Source: a bacterium 1xD42-67 (GTDB taxonomy: Bacteria; Bacillota; Clostridia; Oscillospirales; Oscillospiraceae). From it: a stretch of DNA of 64,000 nt. A program made the position numbers and the translations under genes. This document shows positions 39,630 through 48,096 of the stretch, one piece after another. The notes below the pieces were generated by a model. The model was not told the origin of the DNA. It made no database searches and saw only the letters and a list, made by a program, of their open reading frames with translations. The first letter of the stretch is position 1; the number at the start of each line of letters is the position of its first letter. The stretch is from the NCBI GenBank assembly GCA_003612335.1, contig RAYO01000019.1, positions 21,313-85,312 on the forward strand, written 5' to 3'.

Positions 39630-40271
39630 ATGGAGATCAAAGAACTGGAATCTGCCCTGGAGGGGGTGCTCTTCGCTGCCGGGGAGCCGGTGCCGGTAGA
39701 GCGGCTGTGCCTGGGCCTGGAGGTGGACCGGCCCACTTTGGATGCAGTGGCCCAGAGACTGATGGACCGGTACAGCTACGACCGCCGGGGGATCCGCCTG
39801 CTGCGGCTGGACACCAGCTATCAGCTGTGCTCCGCCCCGGAGTTCGCCGGCTATATCCGAAAGACCCTGGAGGGGCGCAAGCCCGCCCGTCTGTCCCAGC
39901 CGGCGCTGGAGGTGCTGGCGGTCGTCGCCTACTACCAGCCCGTCACCCGGGCCTATGTGGACCAGGTCCGGGGGGTGGACAGTTCCTATACGATGGGGCT
40001 GCTTCTGGAGCGGGGGCTGATCGAGGAGGCGGGCCGTCTGGCCGTCCCCGGCCGGCCGATACAGTTCAAGACCACCAGGGACTTCCTCCGCGTCTTCGGG
40101 CTGTCCGGTCTGGAGGAACTGCCTGAGCTGCCTAGCCAGTCCCAGGAGGGCAGTCAGATGACTTTGGAGCTGGAGGCCAGCCTGGCCCGCCTCCGGGAGG
40201 CGGAGGCCCTGGAAGAGAGCGGGACCGAGCCCCCGCCCACGCCGCCGGAGCCCCCGGCGGAGGGGACATGA
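39630..40271 (+). CDS. scpB: Segregation and condensation protein B
   Basis: The 213-residue protein has the two ScpB winged helices: ELESALEGVLFAAGEPVPVERL, then LSQPALEVLAVVAYYQPVTRAYVDQVRGVDSSYTMGLLLERGLIEEAGR. A conserved FKTTRDFLRVFGLSGLEELPEL tail is followed by an acidic Pro-rich extension. It dimerises and binds ScpA in the SMC complex. GGAGGTGGAG precedes the ATG. Its stop overlaps the next start (ATGA). Confidence 0.95.
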   Translation: MEIKELESALEGVLFAAGEPVPVERLCLGLEVDRPTLDAVAQRLMDRYSYDRRGIRLLRLDTSYQLCSAPEFAGYIRKTLEGRKPARLSQPALEVLAVVAYYQPVTRAYVDQVRGVDSSYTMGLLLERGLIEEAGRLAVPGRPIQFKTTRDFLRVFGLSGLEELPELPSQSQEGSQMTLELEASLARLREAEALEESGTEPPPTPPEPPAEGT

Positions 40272-40924
40272 GGGCCCTGTATATCCTGGCCGCGGTGGTC
40301 CTGGTCCTGTTCCTGATCGGACAGGTCCGGATAGGCGGCCAGGCGGAGTTCAACAGCGGCGGCTTTTTCCTCTGGGCGCGGCTGGGGAGTTTCCGAATCA
40401 AGATCCTCTCCATGGGCCCCGAGGAGAGCGGGCTGAAGAAGCCAAAAAAGGAAAAGAAGCCGAAGAAGCCCCAAAACCCTAAAAAGCCCAAGAAAGAGGA
40501 GCCCCCCGTCCCGCTGCCGGAGAAGATCGGCGGGGTGCTGGAGTACGCCAAAGCATTGCTCCCCGTGGCCCTGGAGGCGGCGGGCGGGGTGGTGCGGGGG
40601 ATCCGGATCGACGATCTGGAGCTGGAGCTCACCGCAGGCGGGCCGGACCCGGCGGACGCGGCTATGGTCTTCGGTCGAGCCAGCGCGGCCTTGGGGGCGC
40701 TGTGGTATCCCCTCACCGCCGCCTTCCCGGTGAAGGACGGCCGGGTCCGGGTGAAGATCGACTTCGATGCCCCGGGGACGACGGTGTATGGGGCGGCGGC
40801 CCTGTCCATCAAGATCGGGACGGTGGTCTGGATCGGCCTGCGGGCGGGCTGGAAGGCCCTGTTTGGAGCACTTGCCGCGCGGAAGCGGCTGAGATCGAAA
40901 CGACAGCAGAGAAAGGCGGCATGA
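40268..40924 (+). CDS. DUF2953 protein
   Basis: The 218-residue protein starts with one transmembrane helix (MRALYILAAVVLVLFLIGQVRIGG). A Lys/Pro-rich linker (KKPKKEKKPKKPQNPKKPKK) and a globular C-terminal part with ELELTAGGPDPADAAMVFGRASAALGALW follow. This DUF2953 layout is common next to gerW in clostridia. The role is unknown; a sporulation link is suggested by its neighbour. Its translation is coupled to scpB. Confidence 0.85.
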   Translation: MRALYILAAVVLVLFLIGQVRIGGQAEFNSGGFFLWARLGSFRIKILSMGPEESGLKKPKKEKKPKKPQNPKKPKKEEPPVPLPEKIGGVLEYAKALLPVALEAAGGVVRGIRIDDLELELTAGGPDPADAAMVFGRASAALGALWYPLTAAFPVKDGRVRVKIDFDAPGTTVYGAAALSIKIGTVVWIGLRAGWKALFGALAARKRLRSKRQQRKAA

Positions 40925-40927
40925 CCG

Positions 40928-41356
40928 ATGGAACAGGAGAAGAAGAATCCCCTCAGCGAGCTGATGCGCACCACGATGGAGCATGTCAAGACCATGGCGG
41001 ACGCCAACACCATCATCGGCACTCCCATCCAGGCGGAAGGGATCACCCTGATCCCTGTGTCCAAGATGTCCTTCGGCGTGGGCGGGGGCGGTACTGAGTT
41101 CACCACCAAGGCCGGAGCCCCAAAGGAGAGCTTCGGCGGCGGCAGCGCCGCCAGCGCCAAGCTGGAGCCGGTGGCCTTCCTGGTAGTCCGGGAGGACGGC
41201 AGCGTGAAGCTCCTCCCTGTGGCCCCGCCTCCGGCGACGACAGTGGACCGGGTGATCGAGACGGTGCCCGAGGTGGTGGACAAGGTCACCGGTTTCATCC
41301 AGAGCCAGCAGGAGAAGAAGGCCAAGAAAGAGGCTGAAGAGGACTTCGCCGAATGA
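40928..41356 (+). CDS. gerW: GerW (YtfJ) family sporulation protein
   Basis: The 142-residue protein has the GerW signature: ELMRTTMEHVKTMADANTIIGTPIQ, GITLIPVSKMSFGVGGGGTEF, GGSAASAKLEPVAFLVV and DKVTGFIQ. B. subtilis GerW is made in the forespore and is needed for normal germination. The gene begins 3 nt after the DUF2953 stop, and the pairing is conserved in clostridia. Confidence 0.93.
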   Translation: MEQEKKNPLSELMRTTMEHVKTMADANTIIGTPIQAEGITLIPVSKMSFGVGGGGTEFTTKAGAPKESFGGGSAASAKLEPVAFLVVREDGSVKLLPVAPPPATTVDRVIETVPEVVDKVTGFIQSQQEKKAKKEAEEDFAE

Positions 41357-41441
41357 CGGACCGGGATCGGGGGCGGCTGACAGCCGCCTCTGCGGCGGAA
41401 AAAACATAAAATTTCCTGGGAAAAAGGGAGAAGGGCCGTTC

Positions 41442-41448
41442 CATACTA
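41442..41448 (+). promoter_or_regulatory. Possible forespore-type -10 element
   Basis: CATACTA matches the -10 consensus of sigma-F and sigma-G promoters and lies about 30 nt before the dacF-like start. The -35 region is not convincing. The preceding 80 nt hold a GC-rich hairpin after gerW. Confidence 0.3.
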
Positions 41449-41476
41449 AAGTCATCGACTGGAAAGAAGGTGGCGA

Positions 41477-42598
41477 GTGTTGAAGCGGCTCTTTTCCCTG
41501 ATACTGGCTGGAGGGATGGTGTGGAGCGGTCTCTCCGGGGCGAGAGCGGAGGGGGCCGTCCCGCCCAAGGTCTCTGCGGCCAGCGCCGTGCTGATGGACG
41601 GGGCCAGCGGACGGGTGCTCTATGAAAAGGATGCCCACGCCCCCCGGCTGATCGCCAGCACCACCAAGCTGATGACCGCTCTGACGGCCCTGGAGTCAGG
41701 GCACGATCTGGATGAGGTGGTCACGATCCAGCGGGCGTGGACGGGGATCGAGGGCTCCTCTATCTATCTGCGTCCCGGAGAGGAGATCTCTCTGGAGGCC
41801 CTGCTCTATGGGCTCCTCCTCCGCTCGGGGAACGACGCCGCCCTGGCCATCGCCGGCCATTGCGGAGGGACGGTGGAGGAGTTCGTGGCCCGGATGAACG
41901 CTAAGGCCCAGGAGTTGGGCATGGCAGACACCTCCTTCGTCAACCCCAACGGTCTGGATGCCGAGGGGCACCGCTCCACCGCCTACGATATGGCCCTCCT
42001 GGCTCGGGCCTGTCTGGAGGATGAGGCGCTGGCCAAGATCGTGTCCACCCGGTCCGTCACGCTGGGGACCCGGACCTTCACCAACCACAATAAGCTGCTG
42101 TGGCGGTATGAGGGCTGTATCGGTCTGAAGACGGGCTATACCCAGCATGCGGGCCGGACTCTGGTGTCCGCCGCCCGACGGGACGGGATGACACTGATCT
42201 GCGTCACCCTGGATGCGCCCAGCGACTGGGCGGACCACGCCGCCCTCTTCGACTGGGGCTTTTCCGGCTATGAGGCCCGAGCCCTGGCCCGGGAGGGGGA
42301 GCGGGCGGGCCAGCTGCCTGTGTCCGGGGGGCTGCTCCCTGTCTGCCCTGTGGCGGCGGGGGAGGACCTCACCGCTGCCCTGGCCCCCGGCGAGCGGGTG
42401 GACACGGTCTGGGAGCTGACAGAGACCGCCCTCACCGCCCCGGTAGAGGCGGGGGCCCAGGTGGGAGAGATCGTATACCGTATCGGCACGAAGGAGCTGG
42501 CCCGAGTGTCCCTGGTGACTGGCGGGGAGGTCCCGCTGGATCTGGCGGAGCCCTCCGGCTGGCTGGGCGGCATTTGGGAGCGGATCGCTGGTCTGTAG
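41477..42598 (+). CDS. dacF: D-alanyl-D-alanine carboxypeptidase (DacF-like, S11 family)
   Basis: The 373-residue protein starts at GTG 41477 after AAGAAGG. A signal peptide (LKRLFSLILAGGMVWSGLSGARA) is followed by the three active-site motifs: STTKLM (SxxK), RSGNDAA (SxN) and GLKTGYT (KTG). The C-terminal PBP5-like domain and tail contain no clear second membrane anchor. It trims peptidoglycan stem peptides. In B. subtilis dacF is a forespore gene, and the neighbouring gerW fits that role. The symbol is tentative. Confidence 0.88.
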   Translation: MLKRLFSLILAGGMVWSGLSGARAEGAVPPKVSAASAVLMDGASGRVLYEKDAHAPRLIASTTKLMTALTALESGHDLDEVVTIQRAWTGIEGSSIYLRPGEEISLEALLYGLLLRSGNDAALAIAGHCGGTVEEFVARMNAKAQELGMADTSFVNPNGLDAEGHRSTAYDMALLARACLEDEALAKIVSTRSVTLGTRTFTNHNKLLWRYEGCIGLKTGYTQHAGRTLVSAARRDGMTLICVTLDAPSDWADHAALFDWGFSGYEARALAREGERAGQLPVSGGLLPVCPVAAGEDLTAALAPGERVDTVWELTETALTAPVEAGAQVGEIVYRIGTKELARVSLVTGGEVPLDLAEPSGWLGGIWERIAGL

Positions 42599-42663
42599 CG
42601 TAGAAGGCCCCTTCGTGAAGGGAGGCCCTATCCTGTGAAGGACGAAAGAGAGGAGGCCGTTCC

Positions 42664-43386
42664 ATGGAGGAACGTCTGCAAAAACTGATCTCCGCCTGCG
42701 GGCTGGCCTCCCGGCGGGCGGCGGAGGGGTGGATCGCCGCAGGGCGGGTGACGGTGAACGGAGAGAAGGCCCGCCTGGGGGACCGGGCGGATCTGGACCG
42801 GGACACCGTCCTGGTGGACGGCAGGCCCCTCGTCCCCGGCGGCGGGCGGACCTATCTGATGCTGAACAAGCCCCGGGGGTATGTGACCACCCTGTCCGAT
42901 GAGAAGGGGCGCAGGACCGTCTCCGACCTGGTGGCTGGCTGCGGCGTCCGGGTGTGGCCAGTGGGGCGGCTGGATATGGATTCCGAGGGGATGCTCCTCT
43001 TCACTGACGACGGCGCCCTCACCCACCAGCTCCTCCACCCCAGCCATGAGGTGGAGAAGGAATATCTGGTATGGGTGATGGGGGACCTGCGGAAGGCCCT
43101 GCCCATCCTGTCCGCCCCCATGGTCCTGGACGGGGAGGCGCTGGCTCCCGCCCAGGTGCGCCGGGGGAGGGACAGCGGAGGGGTCCATCAGCTGTCGGTC
43201 ACCATCCGGCAGGGGAAGAACCGGCAGGTGCGGCGGATGTGTGCTCTGGCGGGGCTGGAGGTGCTGCGCCTGAAGCGGATCCGGGAGGGGGGACTGGCCC
43301 TGGACCGGGCCCTGGAGCCGGGCCAATGGCGGCTCCTGACGCAGACGGAGGTGCTGGCCCTCACCAGGCCGCTCAGCGATCGGTAG
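42664..43386 (+). CDS. rluB: RluB-type rRNA pseudouridine synthase
   Basis: The 240-residue enzyme begins with an S4 domain (RLQKLISACGLASRRAAEGWIAAGRVTVNG). The catalytic GRLDMDSEG motif with Asp follows, then PRGYVTT, VEKEYLV and QGKNRQVRRM. It converts a uridine of 23S rRNA to pseudouridine. A GAGGCCGTTCC stretch precedes the ATG. The 16-bp terminator stem begins in its stop codon. Confidence 0.92.
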   Translation: MEERLQKLISACGLASRRAAEGWIAAGRVTVNGEKARLGDRADLDRDTVLVDGRPLVPGGGRTYLMLNKPRGYVTTLSDEKGRRTVSDLVAGCGVRVWPVGRLDMDSEGMLLFTDDGALTHQLLHPSHEVEKEYLVWVMGDLRKALPILSAPMVLDGEALAPAQVRRGRDSGGVHQLSVTIRQGKNRQVRRMCALAGLEVLRLKRIREGGLALDRALEPGQWRLLTQTEVLALTRPLSDR

Positions 43387-43438
43387 AGATCTTTGCAGGA
43401 AAAGTTCAAAGTCCTGCAAAGATCTCTTGATTTTTTTC
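43385..43438 (+). terminator. Strong Rho-independent terminator
   Basis: A 16-bp perfect stem (43385-43400 with 43412-43427) with an 11-nt loop is followed by TGATTTTTTT. It overlaps the rluB stop. Confidence 0.93.
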
Positions 43439-43455
43439 CGGAAAACGAGTATGAT
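43427..43455 (+). promoter_or_regulatory. Sigma-A promoter of the rpiR-like gene
   Basis: TTGATT (43427-43432) and TATGAT (43450-43455) are 17 bp apart. The -35 lies in the tail of the terminator stem, so terminator and promoter overlap. Confidence 0.65.
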
Positions 43456-43492
43456 AGAGCGTATCGATTTGGAACAGGGAGCGTGAGAGAGC

Positions 43493-44356
43493 ATGAACCG
43501 TGATATCCTGACTATCATCCGAGAGAACATGGACACATTTTCCAAGGGACAGAAGAAGATCGCCGGCTTCATCCTGGAATCCTATGATAAGGCCGCTTTC
43601 ATGACGGCCAGCCGCCTAGGCAAGCGGGTGGGGGTGAGCGAATCCACCGTGGTCCGCTTCGCCTCTGAGCTGGGCTACGACGGTTACCCAGATATGCAGC
43701 GCTCCCTCCAGAAGATGATCCGCAACCGGCTGACCACCATCCAGCGGATCGAGGTGACCAACGACCGGCTGGGGGACCAGGATCTGCTGTCGATGGTGAT
43801 CCAGTCGGATATGGAGAAGCTCCGGGTCACTCTGGAGGAGCTGGACCGGGAGAGCTTCGACCGGACGGTGGCCGCGATCGTCTCCGCTAAGAAGATCTAT
43901 ATCATCGGGGTGCGCTCCTCTGCGGCCATCGCCGCCTTCCTGCATTTTTACTGCAACCTGATCTTTGAGAATGTGGTGCTTGTGTCGGCCAACACCGCCA
44001 GTGAGGTCTTTGAGAGCCTGCTCCGGGTGGGGGAGGGGGACGTGGTGATCGGGGTCAGCTTCCCCCGGTACTCCAGCCGCACCGTCCAGGCTATGAGCTT
44101 CGCCCGGGACCGGGGGGCCACCACCATCGCGATCACCGACAGTGAGGCATCCCCCCTGGCCCCCATCTCTCAATATGCCCTGATGGCCCGCAGCGATATG
44201 GCCTCCTTCGTGGATTCCCTAGTGGCCCCCCTGTCCCTGGTCAACGCCCTGCTGGTGGCGGTGAGCCGGCGGAAGGGAGACGACCTGTCCCGGACCTTCC
44301 ACACCCTGGAGCAGATCTGGGAGGAGTACAGCGTCTATGAGAAGGTGCCCGAATGA
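43493..44356 (+). CDS. MurR/RpiR family transcriptional regulator
   Basis: The 287-residue protein has the RpiR N-terminal HTH (FSKGQKKIAGFILESYDKAAFMTASRLGKRVGVSESTVVRFASELGYDGYPDMQRSLQ) and a C-terminal SIS sugar-phosphate-binding domain (KKIYIIGVRSSAAIAAFLHFYC, VIGVSFPRYSSRTVQA, ATTIAITDS). Such proteins sense phosphosugars. The SIS ligand and the target are not indicated by neighbours. The stop overlaps the next gene by 4 nt. Confidence 0.93.
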   Translation: MNRDILTIIRENMDTFSKGQKKIAGFILESYDKAAFMTASRLGKRVGVSESTVVRFASELGYDGYPDMQRSLQKMIRNRLTTIQRIEVTNDRLGDQDLLSMVIQSDMEKLRVTLEELDRESFDRTVAAIVSAKKIYIIGVRSSAAIAAFLHFYCNLIFENVVLVSANTASEVFESLLRVGEGDVVIGVSFPRYSSRTVQAMSFARDRGATTIAITDSEASPLAPISQYALMARSDMASFVDSLVAPLSLVNALLVAVSRRKGDDLSRTFHTLEQIWEEYSVYEKVPE

Positions 44357-45636
44357 ACTGGCCCGATATCGTCGTGGTGGGGGGCGGGGCCGCCGGTATG
44401 ATGGCGGCCATTGCCGCCGCCCGGCAGGGGGCCGCCGTGACGCTGATCGAGCGCAACCAGAAGGTGGGCCGCAAGCTGTACATCACCGGCAAGGGCCGGT
44501 GCAACGTGACCAACCACTGTTCCCCCGAGGAGGTCCGGGCCAACGTGCCCCGGAACGGAAAGTTCCTGTACAGCGCCCTGGAGCATACGCCCCCAGCCTG
44601 GGTGGAGGAGTTTTTTGAGTCCCTGGGCGTGCCCTTAAAGGTGGAGCGGGGCGACCGGGTCTTTCCCGCTTCCGACAAGTCCATCGACGTCATCGACGCC
44701 CTGTTTTTCGAGTTGAAGCGGCTGAACGTGACCCTGACTACCTGGCAGCGCGTGTCCAGTGTGTCCTTGAAGGACGGAGTGGTATCCGGTGTGGAAATTG
44801 GTACAGCCAGGGACAAATGGGGATGGGGAGAGCCCTGCAAGGCTGTGATTCTGGCAACCGGCGGAGTGTCCTACTCCGCCACCGGCTCCACCGGAGACGG
44901 CCTGTGGATGGCGGAGGAGCTGGGCCATACCCTGGTAGACATAAAACCGTCCCTGGTGCCTCTGGAGTCCCCCGACCCCTTCTGTGCCCAGATGCAGGGC
45001 CTGGCCCTGAAAAATGTGGCGCTGACAGTGAAAAACCGGAAGAAAAAGGTGGTCTACCAGGAGCAGGGGGAGCTGCTGTTCACCCATTTCGGTCTGTCCG
45101 GGCCCCTGGTGCTGTCGGCCAGCGCCCACATGCGGGACTTCGAGAAGGACCAGTACACCTGTGCCATCGACTTAAAGCCCGCCCTGGACGAGGCCACCCT
45201 GGACGCCCGCCTGGTGCGGGAGCTCACCGCCGGGGCCAACAAGGACATGGATAACCTGCTGGGGGCGCTGGCCCCCCGGCTGCTGGTGCCCGTCCTGCTG
45301 GACCGGGCGGATATCCCGGGGGATAAAAAGGCCCACGACTTGACCAAGGGGGAGCGCCGCCGGCTACTGGAGCTGTTCAAAAACTTCACGGTGGCGGTGT
45401 CCGGTCCCCGGCCCATCGATGAGGCGATCGTCACCTCCGGAGGGGTGAAGGTCTCCGAGGTGGACCCTAAAACGATGATGAGCAAAAAGGTCCCCGGCCT
45501 GTTCTTCGCCGGGGAGATGCTGGACGTGGACGCCTACACCGGCGGGTTCAACCTCCAGATCGCCTGGGCCACCGGCCGGGCGGCGGGAGAGGGGGCGGCA
45601 GGATATGTCCTCGCCGGACGGGCGTCCTTTTCTTGA
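44353..45636 (+). CDS. HI0933-family FAD-dependent oxidoreductase (BaiN/YhiN-like)
   Basis: The 427-residue flavoprotein has the dinucleotide-binding start IVVVGGGAAGMMAAIAAARQGAAVTLIE, the family motif KVGRKLYITGKGRCNVTN, the ATGGVSYSATGSTGDGL segment, and the C-terminal ATP/FAD loop GLFFAGEMLDVDAYTGGFNLQIAWATGRAAG. It is the HI0933 (YhiN) family, sometimes called aminoacetone oxidase, with uncertain substrate. It is coupled to the RpiR gene upstream, so control by phosphosugar is possible. Confidence 0.93.
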   Translation: MNWPDIVVVGGGAAGMMAAIAAARQGAAVTLIERNQKVGRKLYITGKGRCNVTNHCSPEEVRANVPRNGKFLYSALEHTPPAWVEEFFESLGVPLKVERGDRVFPASDKSIDVIDALFFELKRLNVTLTTWQRVSSVSLKDGVVSGVEIGTARDKWGWGEPCKAVILATGGVSYSATGSTGDGLWMAEELGHTLVDIKPSLVPLESPDPFCAQMQGLALKNVALTVKNRKKKVVYQEQGELLFTHFGLSGPLVLSASAHMRDFEKDQYTCAIDLKPALDEATLDARLVRELTAGANKDMDNLLGALAPRLLVPVLLDRADIPGDKKAHDLTKGERRRLLELFKNFTVAVSGPRPIDEAIVTSGGVKVSEVDPKTMMSKKVPGLFFAGEMLDVDAYTGGFNLQIAWATGRAAGEGAAGYVLAGRASFS

Positions 45637-45692
45637 AAGAAAAGGACCAAAAGAACTTTGACTGTTATGATGGGAGGATCGAGAAGATTCGA

Positions 45693-46238
45693 ATGGAACA
45701 GAGCAACTCAGATATCAGATTGGGCCGGTTCTTGAGCCTGGTCCTGCGCCACGACCCCAGCGCGGCGGGGATCGTGCTGGACGAACACGGCTGGGCGGAT
45801 GTGGATGAGCTGCTGGCCGGAGTGGGCCGCACCGGGCGGAAGATCGACAGAGCCGCCCTGGAGCGGATCGTCCGGGAGAACAACAAGCAGCGGTACGCCT
45901 TCAATGAGGACCACACCAAGATCCGGGCCAACCAGGGCCACTCCGTCCGGGTGGATGTGGAGCTGGAACGAAGAGAGCCGCCCCGATACCTCTACCACGG
46001 CACGGCCACCCGATCTTTGCCGTCGATCCACAGGGAGGGCATCCGGAAGATGGGCCGGCAGTATGTCCACCTCTCCGGGGATCTTGAGACGGCGATGGCG
46101 GTGGGCAAGCGCCACGGGATCCCGGTGGTCATCACCATCGACGCGGAGGCCATGGCCCGGGAGGGCGTCGCCTTCTACCGTTCAGAGAACGGCGTGTGGC
46201 TGTGTGAGCACGTGGAGCCCAAGTATCTCGTCCCTTAG
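45693..46238 (+). CDS. kptA: RNA 2'-phosphotransferase (Tpt1/KptA)
   Basis: The start is set at ATG 45693 to give the family N-terminus; an in-frame TTG at 45633 overlapping the preceding gene is an alternative. The 181-residue protein shows RLGRFLSLVLRHDPSAAGIVLDEHGWADVDELL, the RYAFNEDHTKIRANQGHSV motif, LYHGTATRSLPSIHREGI and MGRQYVHLS. KptA transfers a 2'-phosphate from spliced RNA to NAD+, producing ADP-ribose 1'',2''-cyclic phosphate. Bacterial targets are unknown. The gene converges on a small minus-strand gene. Confidence 0.92.
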   Translation: MEQSNSDIRLGRFLSLVLRHDPSAAGIVLDEHGWADVDELLAGVGRTGRKIDRAALERIVRENNKQRYAFNEDHTKIRANQGHSVRVDVELERREPPRYLYHGTATRSLPSIHREGIRKMGRQYVHLSGDLETAMAVGKRHGIPVVITIDAEAMAREGVAFYRSENGVWLCEHVEPKYLVP

Positions 46239-46453
46239 CGCAGGTCTTCGTTCAAGGCGATCCTTGTGCGCACCCCCAGGCGGAAGCTCTGTATGGCGTA
46301 AATGGCCAGGACTTCCTGAAGGGTTTTTCGCATCTGAGGATTGAGCACATTGTTTAGCAGGTCGATCTGCAAGGCTTCGCCTTCATCTATGGGTTGGCTT
46401 TCGATATTGGGCCTGATATAATGGTCGTACATCCAGCGCATGAAGTCTGTCAT
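46235..46453 (-). CDS. Small hypothetical protein
   Basis: The 72-residue product has a clear AGGAGGA site and a consensus promoter (46486-46514). It is helical (MTDFMRWMYDHYIRPNIESQPID, QMRKTLQEVLAIYAIQSFRLGVR). The pattern resembles small proteins of bacteriophage or sporulation loci, but I recognise no family. It is transcribed divergently from the HTH gene and shares its control region. Confidence 0.6.
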   Translation of the reverse strand: MTDFMRWMYDHYIRPNIESQPIDEGEALQIDLLNNVLNPQMRKTLQEVLAIYAIQSFRLGVRTRIALNEDLR

Positions 46454-46479
46454 GATGCTTCCTCCTTATGTCTGATAAT

Positions 46480-46514
46480 GACGTAATTATATACGTCTGA
46501 ATACGACGTGTCAA
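46480..46514 (-). promoter_or_regulatory. Consensus promoter with GACGTA dyad operator
   Basis: On the minus strand TTGACA (46509-46514) and TATAAT (46486-46491) with a 17-bp spacer match the sigma-A consensus exactly. GACGTA-ATTATA-TACGTC (46480-46497) is a 6+6 bp dyad covering the -10, and GACGT recurs at 46505. The divergent HTH protein is the likely repressor. Confidence 0.8.
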
Positions 46515-46532
46515 GAGCTATGAGGGATTTTT

Positions 46533-46766
46533 ATGGATAAAAGTTTATTGGAAGACTTTGGAAAGCGGTTGAGATCCCTGCGGGAAGCAAAGGGACTGAA
46601 ACAGCGGGAAATGGCCGACGCCATGGGGCTCAGATTGCGTCAGTATCAGCGTTATGAGTACGGTGAGGTGGGCGTGCCCCTAGAGGTGCTGAACTTCTTC
46701 GCTGATTTCTTCGGCGTGACGACAGACTATCTCCTGGGCAGAGAGCAGAGAGGAGAAGGAGAATGA
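46533..46766 (+). CDS. XRE-family HTH regulator
   Basis: The 77-residue protein is a single HTH (LRSLREAKGLKQREMADAMGLRLRQYQRYEYGEVGVPLEVLNFFADFFGVTTDYLLG), the typical Cro/C1 form. It begins an overlapping run with cmk (4-nt overlap) and is divergent from the small gene at 46453. It may repress that gene through the GACGTA dyad. Its link to cmk looks positional. Confidence 0.85.
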   Translation: MDKSLLEDFGKRLRSLREAKGLKQREMADAMGLRLRQYQRYEYGEVGVPLEVLNFFADFFGVTTDYLLGREQRGEGE

Positions 46767-47440
46767 GTTTCAGGAGCATCGCCATCGACGGCCCCGCCGG
46801 AGCAGGGAAGAGCACCCTGGCCCGGAGGCTGGCGGAACGGCTGGGCTTTTTGTATGTGGACACCGGGGCGGTCTACCGCACAGTGGCCCTGGCGGTCCTG
46901 CGGGCGGGGGCGGACCCCGCCGACGAGGGTCAGGTGATCCCTCTGCTGGAGGGGCTGGACATCCGGCTGGACTACGGTCTGGACGGAGCCCAGCGGATGT
47001 ATCTGGCCGGGGAGGACGTGAGCGGGGCCATCCGGGAGCACCAGGTATCGGGAGCGGCCTCCAAGGCGGCGTCGATCCCGGCGGTGCGCACCTTCCTGCT
47101 GGATCTGCAGAGGAAGCTGGCCCGGGAGCAGGACGTGGTCATGGACGGCCGGGACATCGGCACAGTGGTGCTCCCCGGTGCAGACGTGAAGATCTTCCTC
47201 ACCGCCGCCCCGGAGGCCCGGGCCCGCCGGCGTCTGCTGGAGCTGGAGGAGCGGGGCCAGGCGGCGGACTTCCAGACCATCCTTCGGGATATCGAAGCGC
47301 GGGACTGGCAGGACGAGCACCGGACCGCCTCCCCGCTGGAACGGGCGGAAGACGCCGTCCTGTTGGACACCACTGACTTAAACCTGGACCAGAGCCTGGA
47401 GCGGCTGCTGGTCCTGGTGAAGGAGAGGATCGAGCCGTGA
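46763..47440 (+). CDS. cmk: Cytidylate kinase
   Basis: The 225-residue enzyme has the P-loop IDGPAGAGKSTLARRLAERLGFLYVDTGAVYRTVAL, the VMDGRDIGTVVLPGADVKIFLTA segment and EARARRRLLEL with the LID arginines. It phosphorylates CMP and dCMP. The ATG overlaps the HTH stop, and its own stop overlaps plsC by 4 nt. Order cmk-plsC-ispH-rpsA is conserved in clostridia. Confidence 0.96.
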   Translation: MSFRSIAIDGPAGAGKSTLARRLAERLGFLYVDTGAVYRTVALAVLRAGADPADEGQVIPLLEGLDIRLDYGLDGAQRMYLAGEDVSGAIREHQVSGAASKAASIPAVRTFLLDLQRKLAREQDVVMDGRDIGTVVLPGADVKIFLTAAPEARARRRLLELEERGQAADFQTILRDIEARDWQDEHRTASPLERAEDAVLLDTTDLNLDQSLERLLVLVKERIEP

Positions 47441-48096
47441 AGGAAGGAGCGAGCGTCAAGGAGACGCAGACCAAGGAGAGCGCAGAGGGACAGCGCAGGC
47501 GGATGGATGTCTGGTTCCACTTCCTCTATGCAGTGATCTGGCCCTTTTTCAACCTGTTCCGTCCCATCCGGGCGGTGGGCCGGGAGCATATCCCAGAGGG
47601 CCCGGCGATCATCTGTCCCAACCACACCACCATCGGCGACCCCTTCTATGTGGTCTACGCCTTCGGCTGGAGGTGGCCCATGCGGGCCATGGCCAAGGCG
47701 TCGATCATGAGGGTCCCCTTCGTGGGCTGGATCCTGGGGAGAGCGGGCGTGTTCGGGGTGGACCGGGGGGCCGCCGACATGAAGGCGGTGAAGACCTCCC
47801 TGCGCTTCCTGAAGGAGGGCGACAAGCTGCTCATGTTCCCCGAGGGGACCCGGGTCCACGAGGGGGAGGACATCCAGGCCAAGGCTGGGGCGGCCCTCTT
47901 CGCCACCCGGACGGGAGCCCCCCTGCTGCCGGTGTATATCCAGAGCAAAAAGAAGCTCTTCCGGCGTAATACCGTGGTGATCGGGGAACCCTATTATCCA
48001 AAGTACGCCGGGCGCAAGCCCACCGCCGAGGAGCTCCAAGTCATCGCCCGAGATCTGATGGACCGGGTGCGGGCTCTGGAGGAGGGCGCGGGATGA
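47437..48096 (+). CDS. plsC: 1-acyl-sn-glycerol-3-phosphate acyltransferase
   Basis: The 219-residue enzyme starts at GTG 47437 and has an N-terminal membrane helix (VWFHFLYAVIWPFFNLFRPI). The acyltransferase motifs follow: NHTTIGDP (block I, usual His-Asp pair), IMRVPFVGWILGRAGVFGVDR, FPEGTR and TGAPLLPVYI. It makes phosphatidic acid at the membrane. It overlaps cmk and ispH by 4 nt each. Confidence 0.95.
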   Translation: MKEGASVKETQTKESAEGQRRRMDVWFHFLYAVIWPFFNLFRPIRAVGREHIPEGPAIICPNHTTIGDPFYVVYAFGWRWPMRAMAKASIMRVPFVGWILGRAGVFGVDRGAADMKAVKTSLRFLKEGDKLLMFPEGTRVHEGEDIQAKAGAALFATRTGAPLLPVYIQSKKKLFRRNTVVIGEPYYPKYAGRKPTAEELQVIARDLMDRVRALEEGAG

